Positions 32,140 to 43,560 of a DNA stretch of 64,000 nucleotides are shown one piece after another. The DNA comes from Siderastrea radians (taxonomy: Eukaryota; Cnidaria; Anthozoa; Scleractinia; Rhizangiidae), in assembly GCA_964017195.1 (NCBI GenBank), contig OZ024890.1, positions 45,943,926 through 46,007,925 of the forward strand, read 5' to 3'. The position numbers were made by a program, and so were the translations under genes. The first letter of the stretch is position 1; each line of letters starts with the position of its first letter. Below the pieces are notes generated by a model that saw only the letters and a program-made list of their open reading frames with translations, was not told where the DNA came from and searched no databases.

Positions 32140-32969
32140 CTCCCACCCTACCCCAGTCCCGGAACAGGGTGGCAATTAGTGGAAAAACTGAAGTGGATTT
32201 GAGACAAAAGACATCCCAAAGTGTGTAAGGGATTGGGAACATTTAATATTTTTCAGTAGTCACCCTAGGTACGGGCAATGGCGGGAGTTACGTTGTGCCT
32301 GTCGTTATAAAATCAAAATTCAAAAATACTTTATTCACTTCATCTTCAACTAAAGATGTCAGCGTTGATAGCAAAAAGAAAATAAAATAAACCAACGAGA
32401 CAAAAGATAAAAAAAAGAATTATTCTAAAAACTAGACTTTATATAGGAAACGCGGGCTGGTTACTTTTTTGAATAACTTTCTTTGAGTTAATTTTATTTA
32501 TTTATTTATTTTTTATTTATATTTGTTGCCGATTGTTATTCGCCAGAGGCGTGTTCACTAGTTTTAAGAGCAGATTGCGAGCGGGAGAACCCCCTTTATC
32601 CTCTCTTGCCTACAATAGAACAAGCAAAATTCAGTTCGAAAATAGCCCGAGAGTTGGCTTCCTGTTTGAGCTTCGTGAGCGATTGAACTCATTCCGGAAT
32701 GACTTGTGCGGGAACGAAATTTCGTCTTGGTATCATGTAAACAGATACAGAAAAATATATGGGGATGGAGTTCTGGAATGAAAGTCATTCCGGTATCATG
32801 TGAACAGCCCAAAGGAGGAATGTTGATTTCATTGGCTGCTTCATTTCTTGTACGGACTTTGATGCAACGTGCAGAATGCCTATTGTTCTCGGGACATTAA
32901 CTTCCAGTTCAAGAAATTTTGTAGATCTGTCATATCACGCGTTATTATTCATAGACGCTTAGAAAGAGC
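32140..32969. other. Unassigned sequence with a possible hAT-type remnant
   Basis: Most of this stretch is featureless and AT-rich. At 32680-32812 two phrases, TGGTATCATGTAAACAG and CCGGTATCATGTGAACAG, together with CATTCCGGAATGA and GTCATTCCGG, suggest a fragment of a short DNA transposon. Boundaries could not be set. Confidence 0.35.
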
Positions 32970-34332
32970 TTAAGGCCGCGGGTGACAAGCTGCTCATGAA
33001 TAAATTTATAAAGCAAAACTTTGGTGGAGGTCGTACGTTAAAAAGCTTTAGATCTTGATCGTTTGGGAGCCGATTTCGTTGAAACTTAGTAGAGAGCTTG
33101 AGGAATGTTGGAAGTGCAACAAGACTGTTTCTCCTTCGATAAATTGTTTTTCTTTGCGATGCTTTGAGCTTCCAAAGTTAAGATTTGGTAAAATGCGATT
33201 CCGTGTCCAAGTTTTCTCCTCGTGGAGAAGACAACACTTCTTGATTTTGCCACTAGTTGATCAGTTGAAACCTCTATTGTGTCACAACAGAAGCCGATTT
33301 TGTGATTTCAAGTTCCACTGAAAGTTATAAGCCTTTAAATTAGTAAAATCGTCCTTGTTTAAATTTGAAGACTTAAAACTTCTGTTAAAAAGCCTGTTTG
33401 AAAAAAGTGCTTCTGTTGTGACAACCTACAACACACCTATTTCACCTGTCTGCTGTGTCAGTTCAGGAAATTTTATATCCGCGCTGTATTCTTGGACACA
33501 AAATTGGTGGTTTTAGGGCTTCCGAAGGCTTATCGAAGAAACACGAGTGTTTAAGCCAAGAATATTTTATTATGTAAATTATGGATATAAAAATTACGAA
33601 GCTATTGTTAACAATCCAGAAACAAACAATAGGTTGCATGCAATCTAAAAAAATCGTGTGTTTTCCGTCGAAAATAAACGAAAGAAAAAAACATTGGTGC
33701 TGAACCAATTAATATTTATACCGCACACAAAATAGAAAGAGAATTTTACTATCGAAATTTTCAAAGCGGATTTTTTCCGCTTAAACGTAGAATTAAACCC
33801 TAATTAAAACCAAAAAGAACGACGAAATCGAACTCTTTTATTATTTTCCGGTCTGTGGAGCAGTGTATATATATATACACAGAAAAAAACTTCACGGAGT
33901 TCCACTTACGAAAGACCCAGATGTTGATAAATATTGGACACAAAATTGGTGATGTTGATAAATATTCGAGATAGAGCTAGAAACAGTACTTTATTTTCGT
34001 TCTGTTTTGCTGTTAAAATTCTAAAAAGTTGCAATTAACGTTTCAACTAACAAATAAAGAATAAAAAGAACGGTACAGATACAATAAGCGAGCGCTCAAC
34101 GCATTTATTAATTATTATTATGAAAATTTTTATTTAACAATACTTAAAATGCACAATGTTTCCTGCCACACGATTAAACCCACGAGCAATCATTGATGCA
34201 TAAACCAAAGATTTTATACTGCAGAGCTTACTCATGAATATTTCGCGCAATGTCGCTATCATTCGTCGCACTTCGTGCATACGCTTTAAATAAATGAATA
34301 CTGATGATCTAGTCTCTCACCCGCGGCCTTAA
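32970..34332. mobile_element. TTAA-bounded element with GGCCGCGGGTGA termini
   Basis: The left end TTAAGGCCGCGGGTGA and the right end TCACCCGCGGCCTTAA are exact inverted copies over 16 bases and include TTAA at both borders. The 1.3-kb interior is AT-rich with internal inverted phrases (TGTGTCACAACAGAAGC near 33277 against GCTTCTGTTGTGACAAC near 33409) but no transposase frame. It appears to be a non-autonomous DNA element of a TTAA-targeting type. Confidence 0.7.
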
Positions 34333-34501
34333 TTCATTGGTTGCCATGAACGCACGGCGATGCTCATTATTATAATGTAGGCGGCAAACTAGCCAATGGA
34401 CGGAGCGTGCTATTGTTTCGCATTTTGTTTCGTAAAATGGAACATATGCGCATATTTCGCGTAGAACATTTCATGAAACGCTTTTCCAGTTTTATCCGGT
34501 A

Positions 34502-34822
34502 TTGCATGGGGATTATAGAGAGGTTTCGACTTGGCAAAAGTTACAACACAGAAAGAAAGCCATTTCGAATCATAACTGCGCGAGAGAGACCGACACCGAC
34601 ATACAGTTTACTGAGGAGATCGAGGAAAATGGTAAAATACCTTTTCTAGACTGCTTAGTTACCCGCGACAATAACGAACTACGGACGACAATTTACAGAA
34701 AACCCACACATACCGACAGACTACTCGACCAATCATCTTACAACCCAACTTCTCACAAGGCTACGACTATACGGACCCTGACAAGACGCGCGCAACTAGT
34801 TTGCGACTCACCCGACAGCTAA
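34502..34822 (+). pseudogene. Penelope-like RT, C-terminal fragment
   Basis: About 100 residues correspond to the end of the Penelope reverse transcriptase: QFTEEIEENGKIPFLDCLVT, TTIYRKPTHTDRLLDQSSYN and PTSHKATTIRTLTRRAQL. These are the FLD and YRKPTHTDRYL blocks that lie after the catalytic palm. The frame ends at a stop at 34820. The reading continues in another frame toward the nuclease. Confidence 0.85.
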
Positions 34823-34859
34823 ACGGACGAAATCAAGTACTTAGACAACGTTTTCAACA

Positions 34860-35426
34860 ATGAATTACAACCGGGACTTTACTAGACACAACACTTACAG
34901 AAACTCCGAACCGAACGCTACGAACACTGACGCGACACCTGTCACTACTGCAACCATACCTTACATCAAAGGGACTTCTGAAACTATCGCACGAATTCTA
35001 CAACCCTACAACATCCGCGTTGCTCACAAACCTATCACTACTTTACGACAGCTACTGACGAACATTAAAGACAGAGACGAACCGAGCGACAGACGGGGAG
35101 CAGTTTATAAGATCAAATGCTGCGACTGCCAGGCCACTTATATTGGTGAGACCGACAGGAATTTGAACGTCCGACTGACTGAACATAAACGAGTGACTAG
35201 AAATGGTGATATCAACAATCACATTGCTGAGCACCATCTAAAAACAAACTACAGAATCGACTGGGACTCTGCTGAATGCGATACCTACAGTACGGGCTAC
35301 TATCAACGAATCACTCTAGAAAGCTGGTTTACTAACTTAGAACAAACACCACTGAACCGTTGCCAACAGCTACCTGCACCTTACAAACGACTGATTGCCG
35401 ACAACAACAAGACAGACAAACAATAG
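34860..35426 (+). pseudogene. Penelope-like connector and GIY-YIG endonuclease
   Basis: The first 75 residues resemble the connector (IPYIKGTSETIARILQPYNI, TTLRQLL). The GIY-YIG module follows: RGAVYKIKCCDCQATYIGET, DRNLNVRLTEHKRV, NNHIAEHH. The paired tyrosines (VYKI, TYIG), the arginine in NVRLTEH and the tract after it are present. The nuclease nicks target DNA for priming. This domain is uninterrupted, but it depends on an upstream frame that is broken. Confidence 0.85.
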
Positions 35427-35631
35427 ACAAACCGACTTATTTGACTAACAATAGAACAACGGACATTTGACTAACAAAAGATGGATCGAAACGCACCAAT
35501 CACGTTTAACAGTCGTCACAGCCAAGCACATCACGGCTTAACTGACAGTCGACCAATAACATCACGAGATCGTCGACCAATCAGGACAACGACCAGAGAC
35601 TTATAACATCTACTGACGATTCAAAGTTCAC

Positions 35632-35678
35632 TTGACTCTGATGATGACTTCCGCACAGGTTGTCGAAACGTCAGTCAA
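35632..35678 (+). ncRNA. Type I hammerhead ribozyme in Penelope-like element
   Basis: Elements in order: stem I 5' strand TTGACT (35632-35637), core CTGATGA (35638-35644), stem II (35645-35664; GAC and CC pair with GG and GTC around GCACA, with two T-T mismatches), core GAAA (35665-35668), a one-pair stem III (C35669-G35670), cleavage triplet GTC (35670-35672) and stem I 3' strand AGTCAA (35673-35678), fully complementary to the first strand. The minimal stem III is typical of retroelement hammerheads, which tend to act as dimers. Cleavage would follow C35672. Confidence 0.85.
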
Positions 35679-35695
35679 TGTCACCTCAAACAGTC

Positions 35696-37200
35696 CTTGT
35701 CAGGACTACACTCACCCGGACGATCACAATTTACCGAATTATGATATGACTCCTGGGTTCAAACCGTTTACAGAGATGATTGTGTCGTAAATAAATTCAG
35801 CATTTCCATACGCGACAAACAAGCGATTCCGTGATTACAAACACTTGTTTGCTATCGAGATGATTCAATCAGCTCGTATCCCAGATGTAAAATGCTTCGT
35901 TGAAGCAAATCCAGTACTATTCTCGGGTGCCTATAATCTCCTCGCCATTTCCAGTTTGCTTCGCCGTTTATTTGAAGATGGAACATCGGATCTTTTTTAT
36001 CAACAAAAGAAGGTACGATATGAGTGAGCAACGGATTGATCGGGTTGTCGAAGAGCTCTAAAGAGAGCTCCCGATCACTGACGTTCTCGATTTCTTCGTT
36101 ATTCATTGGGTGATCTGGCCGGAAGTTCGAATGAGTCAGCTGGTGCACTGAGATCGGTTTTAAAATTCTCGGCTGAACTGGGCATTGTACCAGTCTTGAC
36201 AACCATTGGTATTCCCTCGTAGGCCTAAACACAATAGCTCGCTTGATCACGACGCGCCATTTTCAAACACAACTCCTACCAGCAGTTTTCAAAGTAAAAG
36301 GGCAAGTGGTTCTTGTTGACCGATTTTAAAAACTAAAACGGTTTCGAATTCTGTTCGAGAAAAGGTCCATCTTTCACTTGCCGCACGTAGGTTTTCTCAA
36401 AGCAGTCTAATTTTTCTGAAAATCTCTTTCGAAAATGCACTCCACACTGAAAAAGCACGTTTGCTGTATTTTCAAATTCAAAGGGATAGTCCTTGCTCTT
36501 GTTCAATCTTTTTCGTTTTAGGCTTAAATTGCAAACACAGCATTCTTCATCAAAAAGCCGCACATAGGTGTTTAGGGTTTGACTTCTGGAAAGCAGGAAG
36601 GCAAGTTTCATCAGCGCCAATTGACCAATTTGAGCCCTTTCTTCTCTTATTTTGAGGTATTCAAATTTGTCGCTTCACAGCCTTTTGAATAATTAATAAT
36701 GTCCACACATTCTGTGCGTGACCGCCATATTGGTGCCCCAACTGCGAGACACCAACATGGAGGACGTATACTGTGTCTTGGAATTTTCTGAAAATTATTT
36801 TCTCGATAAGTTTCTTGTGAACAGTGTTGTAGACTCAGAAATTGTTGTCGTTGTTTGTTATTACCCATCGTTTAACTCCTTCGTTTCTAAATGTTGCTCG
36901 TGGAAGCAAACTCATTTTATCTGAAGAAAACCAAAATACACTTGAAAATGAACAGCAATATGACTAATATGAGAAGTACAGTCCAACTAATTTTAAATTA
37001 GGTTGTCTTAAAAATGATGTATAAAAACAAACATTATATCCCGGACATGACGTTATTTTGTCGAGGCATGTTACCGAGTTAAGATATTTTCTGTGCCTTT
37101 AGCCAGTGGGTTTTTAGAGCAGATGCCGTTGCATTACTGAAGCAGTAACTCTCGCTGTATTCGACTTTCCATATCTCGCCAACGAAGCGTCAATATCTCG
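35696..37200. other. Unassigned sequence with two unrecognised minus-strand frames
   Basis: The minus-strand frame 36250-35852 (132 residues; SDRELSLELFDNPINPLLTH, VPSFVDKKDPMFHLQI) and 36620-36333 (95 residues, cysteine pair CCVC) start with ATG but match nothing I recognise and show no clear splice context. The plus-strand phrase GACCGCCATATTGGTGCCCC at 36720 resembles the YY1-type motif seen in nearby MITEs. Either frame may be chance. Confidence 0.3.
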
Positions 37201-37204
37201 AGAA

Positions 37205-37494
37205 GTAAATAAATAAAATAAATCAATCAATCAATCAACTTCGTTTAACGAGGGTGACAAACAACAGTCTGGGACTGACAAACCTGTGGCCCTCGGGTTC
37301 TGGATCGAATTGGAATTTGGAAATGTTGGTTTTTTGAGGAGAGGGGAAAACCGGAGTACCCGGAGAAAAACCTCTCGGAGCAAAGACGAGAACCAACAAC
37401 AAACTCAACCCACATATGACACCGGGACCGGGAGTCGAACCCAGGCCACATTGGTGGGAGGCGAGCGCTCTCACCACTGCGCCATCCCTGCTCC
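37205..37494 (-). mobile_element. tRNA-derived SINE
   Basis: On the minus strand from 37494 the sequence reads GGGGAGCAGGGATGGCGCAG (A box region), GTGGTGAGAGCGCTCGCC, then GCCTGGGTTCGACTCCCGGT (B box). A tRNA-unrelated body follows (TTGTTGGTTCTCGTCTTTGC, GAGAGGTTTTTCTCCGGGTA), and the tail is ATTG-type simple repeat at about 37205-37237. This matches a polymerase-III SINE. Open frames across it on the minus strand are by-products. Confidence 0.8.
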
Positions 37495-37536
37495 CCTAAG
37501 TCTCTTTCGTCATTTTACTTATCTTATAGATCGGGG

Positions 37537-37697
37537 CAGCCTAGTACCCAGGCGTTATCCTCCCGCTGACTCGACTCGACTTGGTGCGAAAGGTCGTGAC
37601 CCCGGAGAACACGTTCTCGCGGTATGCCATTCGGTGACGTCACGAAATTTCGCGCCAAGTCGTGTGAGCGAGAAGAGAACGCCTGGGTACTAGGCTG
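37537..37697. mobile_element. MITE with CAGCCTAGTACCCAGGCGTT termini
   Basis: The left end CAGCCTAGTACCCAGGCGTT and the right end AACGCCTGGGTACTAGGCTG are perfect inverted copies. AGATCGGG before and AGATCGGT after the element suggest an approximately 8-bp target duplication of the hAT type. The interior holds GTGACGTCACGAAATTTCGCG. Confidence 0.8.
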
Positions 37698-37744
37698 AGA
37701 TCGGTGATCTCTCGATTATTCTACAAGTCGTACGGTGTGAGGTT

Positions 37745-38040
37745 TAGAGCGGTTTTCAATTGAGTGTTGAAAGTAATTCGTGTTTTCCTTTGGTTTTGCT
37801 TTACTTCGCTCTGTGATTGGTTAAAACCTTTCGCGCCACTTTCTCGACCAATCAGGAGTAAAACTCAAACCAATCAGTCGTGACTTGCTCGCGCTCGCAC
37901 GCGTTTTCCCGCGCTTGACGCCGGTTACATGTACTTGCTTCGAGTTCTGATTGGTTCATTGGGTAATTTGTGTTTGTTGTGATTGGCTGGGGTAATTACT
38001 TTGGTTTTGGTTTTACGACACTCATTTGAAAAGCGCTCTA
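37745..38040. mobile_element. CCAAT-rich palindromic MITE, copy 5 (best preserved)
   Basis: The copy begins TAGAGCGGTTTTCAATTGAG and ends CATTTGAAAAGCGCTCTA. It holds six or more CCAAT/ATTGG boxes, including CTCTGTGATTGG, CGACCAATCAGG, CAAACCAATCAG, TTCTGATTGGTTC and TGTGATTGGCTG. It is the clearest reference for the other four copies. Confidence 0.85.
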
Positions 38041-39182
38041 TATGTGTCTATCAGACCAATTATCGCAAAACTCCCCTCCTTCGACAGAGAGGTTAAAATT
38101 TTGAACTATAATCGAAAATAGTTTTAGAACCCGTTATTTCGTGCTTGGTATACTTACGTTATAAATTTCAGTTTTAGGGTTGCAAAACTCGTTTCATTCA
38201 TCATGGCATGCATCTAAATGATTTAGGGCAATATGAATTCTACCACAGTTTGAGAAGGACGGTTTTAAAAAGCAGCTGGGAGGGCCGTATCATCTTCAGG
38301 ATTTTGGAGCAGCATGGGTTGTGTTTTATTGCCATTTCCCATTTTGTTTGATCACGCCGATTTAATGAGACAGTTTTAGCCTAGGACACTTCGTCTCGGA
38401 CTTTTGACATGTTCAGTCTGAAAAAAAACTAATGTTAATGATTTTCGAACTCAGTCTTATTAACTAAGTTAAGAAATCTTGGACTTTCATATTAACTTTT
38501 GATTTTAAATAGTTCAGTTTTACGATTAAGAGCAAGGTGCTGTCTCTTGTTTACAATTGGCCGAATCTTGCAATTGAACGTTGGTCAATTTTAGTTATAG
38601 TAGTTAAATTTAAAACTGTACCGGAAAAACAAACTCATTATGTGGTATTCTATTTGTTGCTAAGTTGCGCCTTTGTACCATAAAAGCTTCTCAAAATATT
38701 AAGCTTTTAATAATTTTAATTATAGTTGCTCCTCAACTTTCAATCCGTTCAATGATTTGCACAACATTTGAATATAATTAACTCGAAATTAACACTGAGA
38801 TAAACATAAAAAATAACGAGAAATGTATAGAATGGGGATGAGCGCTTTACAAGCAACATCTAGCCCGAAGGAAAAAGTGTAGAAGAAAATAAGGGACGTT
38901 GGATATTTATCCGTCAAAGAGAAATCTTTGGCTTTCATGGACAGGTTTGTTTTAACTCGTCAAAACACGAAGCGAAATGAATGGTTTCACAGTGTTGTTA
39001 TAGCTGGAATTCTCTTATTCGATCGATTAAACAATCCTCTTTGATAGTATAAGCGGGATAGAAGGATGTACGAGTTAGTCTTTTTTATGCTCCATGCACT
39101 CGTCGATGTCTGTTCCATTTTAGACATGTTTAGAGTTCGAGACAACTTGAGCGGGTGTGGAGCGACGACTCAGCTTTTTACT
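38041..39182. other. Unassigned AT-rich sequence
   Basis: No exon, RNA gene or element end was recognised. Confidence 0.4.
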
Positions 39183-40656
39183 AATGAATGATTTGCCACT
39201 AATCGGATTCCTCTGTTATGCGCAAAGGATTCTGGGATCGCTAGGGGGCAAACATTGCAAGTCGCTCGAAGGAAATGTATGGCGAAAAGTTGTTTTGACG
39301 TCCAAAAAGACGATTTTTGAAGGAGTTCGACGCTTTTTCGCCGCTATTTTTTCAGAAATGGATTTGGACCATGTTGGTACGTGGGAAGTGTAAGTTTTAG
39401 TTTGTATAACCTCGAAATATGTGATAAAATCTACCGATAAACGTGTTTCTTGCGAAAAATTAATTGTGAAATTTTCATCCCGTAATGCTCTCGAAATATC
39501 ACAAAGTTAGGCATAAATCGGGAGAAAATAAGTCAATAAACCCTATTCAGTTGTAACTACGTGTGTACAGACTGCTTTTTGGTTATCTTTGAACTCAGTA
39601 ATACAAATAATATCGGGAATATGCCTGGTGGCGATCATTGTGCTGTGCGGGGTTGTGACAACGATCGAAGGTACCCAGAGAAGCAAAAAATTCTTCCTCA
39701 CGTTAGAATATTGAGATTCCACTCGCCCAAGAGTAAAAAAGATGTTTTGTCGTGGGCCAGAGCTATAAATCGTGATCAATTTAAAGTTACAAAGAGTACA
39801 ACAGCTACCTTGGGGCAGCAGGAGGTTGAAATGGTTTGCTTGAGAATAGTCATCATAATACATTAAAGTGATTGGACAACTACACGGATTTTTTGTTGTG
39901 ATCGAAGAAAATGAATCAATGTTGACAATCGGTTTAAAACTGAACCATTTTCTCAGTTTTGTTGAGAAGGTACAAATAGGTCGCTTTAGGAGTGATGCAC
40001 AACTGAATACGTCCACAGTTTCTGCCCAAGTTCCCGTGATCTTGCTGTTCAAAAAACCTTCGGATTTTTCTCAATCAAACTAGAACTTAGCCTTCGGTTT
40101 TCCTCATGTTTCTTATCGCTCGTTTCATCCCTCCAGAGAGCAATAGCTCGGTAAAAACAATTTCCATCTCCTCTGACAACAATTTCTCTCCTTTGAGGAG
40201 GTAAATTTCCAGAAGCCATAATTTCTTGCTTAAGACGTTACTAATAAGAAAACAGCCTGTACACATGTAAATACAACTGAAAGAGGTTTATTGAACTATT
40301 CATGTCGATTTAAAACCTACCTCTATGATATTTCGAGAGCATTACGCGATGTGAATTTCACAATAAAGGCGTCAATAAACCTTTCGCAAGCAACACGTTT
40401 ATCGGTAGATTTTATCACATATTTCGAGGTTATACAAACTAAAACTTACACTTCCCACGTACCAACATGGTCCAAATCCATTTCTGATAAAATAGCGGCG
40501 AAAAAGCGTCGAACTCCTTCAAAAATCGTCTTTTTGGACGTCAAAACAACTTTTCGCCATACATTTCCTTCGAGCGACTTGCAATGTTTGCCCCCTAGCG
40601 ATCCCAAAAACCTTTGCGCATAACAGAGGAATCCGATTAGTGGCAAATCATTCATT
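39183..40656. mobile_element. Long-inverted-repeat DNA transposon with THAP-like remnant
   Basis: The outer arms are about 390-400 bp: 39183-39572 and, inverted, 40258-40656. They start AATGAATGATTTGCCACTAA on both sides and share GGAAATGTATGGCGAAAAG and CATGTTGGTACGTGGGAAG. Both arms encode the same inverted frame (ending ...FFAAI-SEMDLDHVGTWEV), a by-product of arm identity. The centre carries a THAP-like zinc finger frame. Long arms plus a THAP domain suggest a P-element-like or related family, reduced to a non-autonomous or internally deleted copy. Confidence 0.75.
39619..39866 (+). pseudogene. THAP-like zinc-finger fragment inside the inverted-repeat element
   Basis: The plus-strand frame (best start MPGGDHCAVRGC at 39619) shows C-x4-C (CAVRGC), an H-x-P-like segment (RILRFHSP), a tryptophan in DVLSWARAINRD, and DQFKVTKST, which corresponds to the end of the THAP core before its last Cys-x2-His pair. 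That last pair is not in this exon. THAP domains are DNA-binding modules of P-element transposases and their host derivatives. The identification rests on spacing and is moderate. Confidence 0.55.
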
Positions 40657-43560
40657 GGCCGGATTCCGAACAAGAGAAGACTTTGTTCACGACTGCCACA
40701 CCAACACGGCGGAAAGACGGCACGGTCATGAAGCTCTCAGGGCTACCTGTTTTTTTACAAACAACATTTATGGTCAGTTCGATATTGTTTGGTGATCGAA
40801 ACTAATCGAACGTTCGATCAGGTTCGTTCGATTCGCATATTGTTTTAAGTTTTTGGTGTGCGTTCGATCTCGTCTGTTAACCAAACTAAATCGGCGAACT
40901 TTTGAGTTCGATTGAGCTCCAATTTGATACCCCAGGTTCAAGTACATTATGCCAACAGACTTGATCAAATCCAGAGAGGTCTGTCTGAGAGCTCACTCCG
41001 CTTTGTGAAAATAGTTAGTGTGCTCGACTTGGATAAACTATTTAATTAATTTAAGAGCGCTTATATCTAAAACAACAAATTAACACACTATGATTCCACT
41101 GGAGGAGACGACAAAAAGAGAGGAAAGTATTCTCAGGGAATTGGAGGAACTTCATGTGCGAGAAGACAATTGGGTTATGGACCACTTATTTTATAACAAA
41201 AACAAAGTAACATTTGTGGAGTGAAAAGGTAGAAACCCAACTGGTGTTAATGGCCGTTTCAAGAAGGAGGTGTCGTGCAAGAAGACGTTTCGACGTTCCA
41301 AGAGTCAGCTGAAGAGTGACCAACGGGAAGAAAGGTAAATTTAGTAGTCATTTTGCAAGGATGTAACTGTTGTAGAAAATAAACAAGACTAGTTAAAAAA
41401 TGAAAATAGTAGAAGCGTATTGCATAGGAGTTTGTAACGTCTGAGGTACTGCAAACATAACTTTCCGCTTCTCCAGAAGTTGTTTGCAGCTGAGCCTCAG
41501 ATCAATAGGATGAGATCAGTTATACTGACTGAGTCCCTCATCTGGAAGAAAGCAAGCCACGTGCAGTAAAAACTTAGCGAAGTTTGAAACAAACATAAAA
41601 CTAGACTTGCCCACAAGTCGAGCTTAGAATAATATTTTTCGGAAGCGCCGGCGAAAAACCAAAAAGACCGAGCCCACCACCGGAACCGGAAAAAAGAAGC
41701 GAAGAACTTCTGAGAACGTCTAACATGAACCAACTGTGGTGCCAAAACATTCTTCGGTACTTTTCTCTTGAATGCTACATGGTACCACACACTGCTTGAC
41801 ACATAAAAGTGGGAAACACTGTGACCCTTAACTCTAATATACTAGGATTGTTTGGATAGGGATGCCGATTTCTACTGAGTATAGATTTTCATTTTGCAAA
41901 GTACAGATTTCCGTTGCACAAAGTAAAGATTTTTCATTTCGTTTCGTTATTTCGTTGCATTGTGTTTTGCAAGCCTTAATTTTGGTGGTTTTTGGCCTAA
42001 TTCGGCCTGACGCGTCAACAACGTATCTAGCAAGCGATTTTCTGGTCAGGTTTTCTCAAAACTACGCGCTTCAAATGTTTGAAGTTGTAATGAAGTTAAG
42101 AAACCTCAGAAAAGCTATCCGCCAGTGCTAATCCAAGACTTTGCATTCAAATCATTGAAAGCCAACACCAGGACGACTTCAAAAGAGCGAAAGTATTTTT
42201 TGTTTTTGACACGAGGCGTACCTTGTTTTTGAGCAACCATACTACCAGTTAGGTTACTTTTGTGCATGAATCACAAAAATTTGTTTGTCTTTTTAGTTGA
42301 ACTAAAAGACTTGGGTTTGCGGGTTTTCATTACAAGTTTTTTGAACCAGCTTCAAAAAACTTGCAACGCCAAATCACGAATTTTGATCAAGTTGTTTCGT
42401 GTAACAATATATGCCTGTTGTCAAATTTTTTGCGCAACGCTATCCCAGAACCGCATTCGCTGTCCCCGTTGCGCTAAAAGTCGTCCCCTGGTAACATACA
42501 TTAAAAATCGATCGACACTGAGTTGCGCTGAAAAGCAACGTTGTCGCGAATCGTCCCGTGTAGCATCACTTTTAGCGCGACATTGTTAATTGCACTAAAA
42601 ATCGTCGATGCGAATCGTTCCGTGTAATCTGCTTAGGGCTAAGTTACTGAGCCGCCAATTTGTAGCCTGGGTTACCGGGTTTCATTCCGTCTCCGGCACA
42701 GGCTACCAATTTCAAGTTCAGGGTCAGATAGATGTAGCCGAAGTAAAACGATTACAGAGTAAACGCTGTAACTCGGAAGCAAAAATTAAAAGTGGAACGT
42801 ACTACGAATGAGGTAGTGTGGAAACCGTAGACGGGAAAAAACGACACGTGTTTGGGATAAGACTTGCCTTATCAACATTTTATTGAAGGTACAAGGCTTT
42901 TTGTGAAGTTAAAGTCTTTGGAAACTAAGTAGTAATTTTCTTTCTTCACTGTGACAGAGCAACCTCCAGGAGCACCCAGCGGTTCATTTCGGCGGAATAT
43001 TAGTTCGAAGGCCTTAATCGCCTGAGATATTCTGATTTAATTGTAGTGAAAACTAGAGATTTTTATTGGCGAAACAACACCTCAGACTTTCGTAGCAAGG
43101 GAACTGGTTAATTCGTTTTGCTTTCAGAGGGAATAATATGTCGTTTTGAGTGTAAAATAAGGTCAGCTAGCATTTTTGGACAGTCACTAGCAGCTCGGAA
43201 ACTCGGCAGATAGAATGCCCTTTCCTAAAATTTTCTGCGGCCTAAATTAAAGTATCAGCTAAAAACTCCGAACAGATCAACCTGTATTAGCTTACACAAA
43301 TTTGCCTTTAAAAAGCTCTGAAACAATCTAAGAAAGCAGAAAATGATGTTTCATGTATTTTGCTTAAATTTTCTCGCTAGGTGCCCCTAAACCTCGGATT
43401 TTGTTCCTGTGAAACTAGTGTACACACGAGAGTCATTGACAGAAGACAAAATGTTCAGATTCTTTGAGGGCCTACGAGATCTTGTGAGAGAACATAAGAA
43501 ATAAACAGCAGTTTTTTTGTTGATTTCCGGCGTCCCTGGTGTATTAGGTCGTTCTCGAAA
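40657..43560. other. Unassigned sequence
   Basis: No gene was recognised. A short frame at 41090-41224 (MIPLEETTKREESILREL...) ends at a stop and has no splice context. Around 42430-42640 the phrases GCGCTAAAAGTCGTCCC, GCGAATCGTCCCGTGTA and GCGAATCGTTCCGTGTA repeat, suggesting a decayed MITE. The rest is featureless. Confidence 0.35.

Larger units (their letters stand above)
34497..35695 (+). mobile_element. Penelope-like retroelement, 5'-truncated
   Basis: The plus strand carries the end of the reverse transcriptase (34502-34822: DTDIQFTEEIEENGKIPFLD then CLVTRDNNELRTTIYRKPTH), a frame change, then a GIY-YIG endonuclease (34860-35426). The 3' end holds a hammerhead ribozyme motif (35632-35678), as known for Penelope-like elements. 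The RT catalytic core is missing, so the copy is 5'-truncated and inactive. Confidence 0.88.

Noticed and set aside
37235..37693. Several open frames of 68-135 residues
   Set aside because: They lie in a tRNA-derived SINE and an adjacent MITE.
39157..40673. Paired 75-78-residue proteins ending DLDHVGTWEV
   Set aside because: Both lie in the inverted arms of one transposon and mirror each other; no domain recognised.
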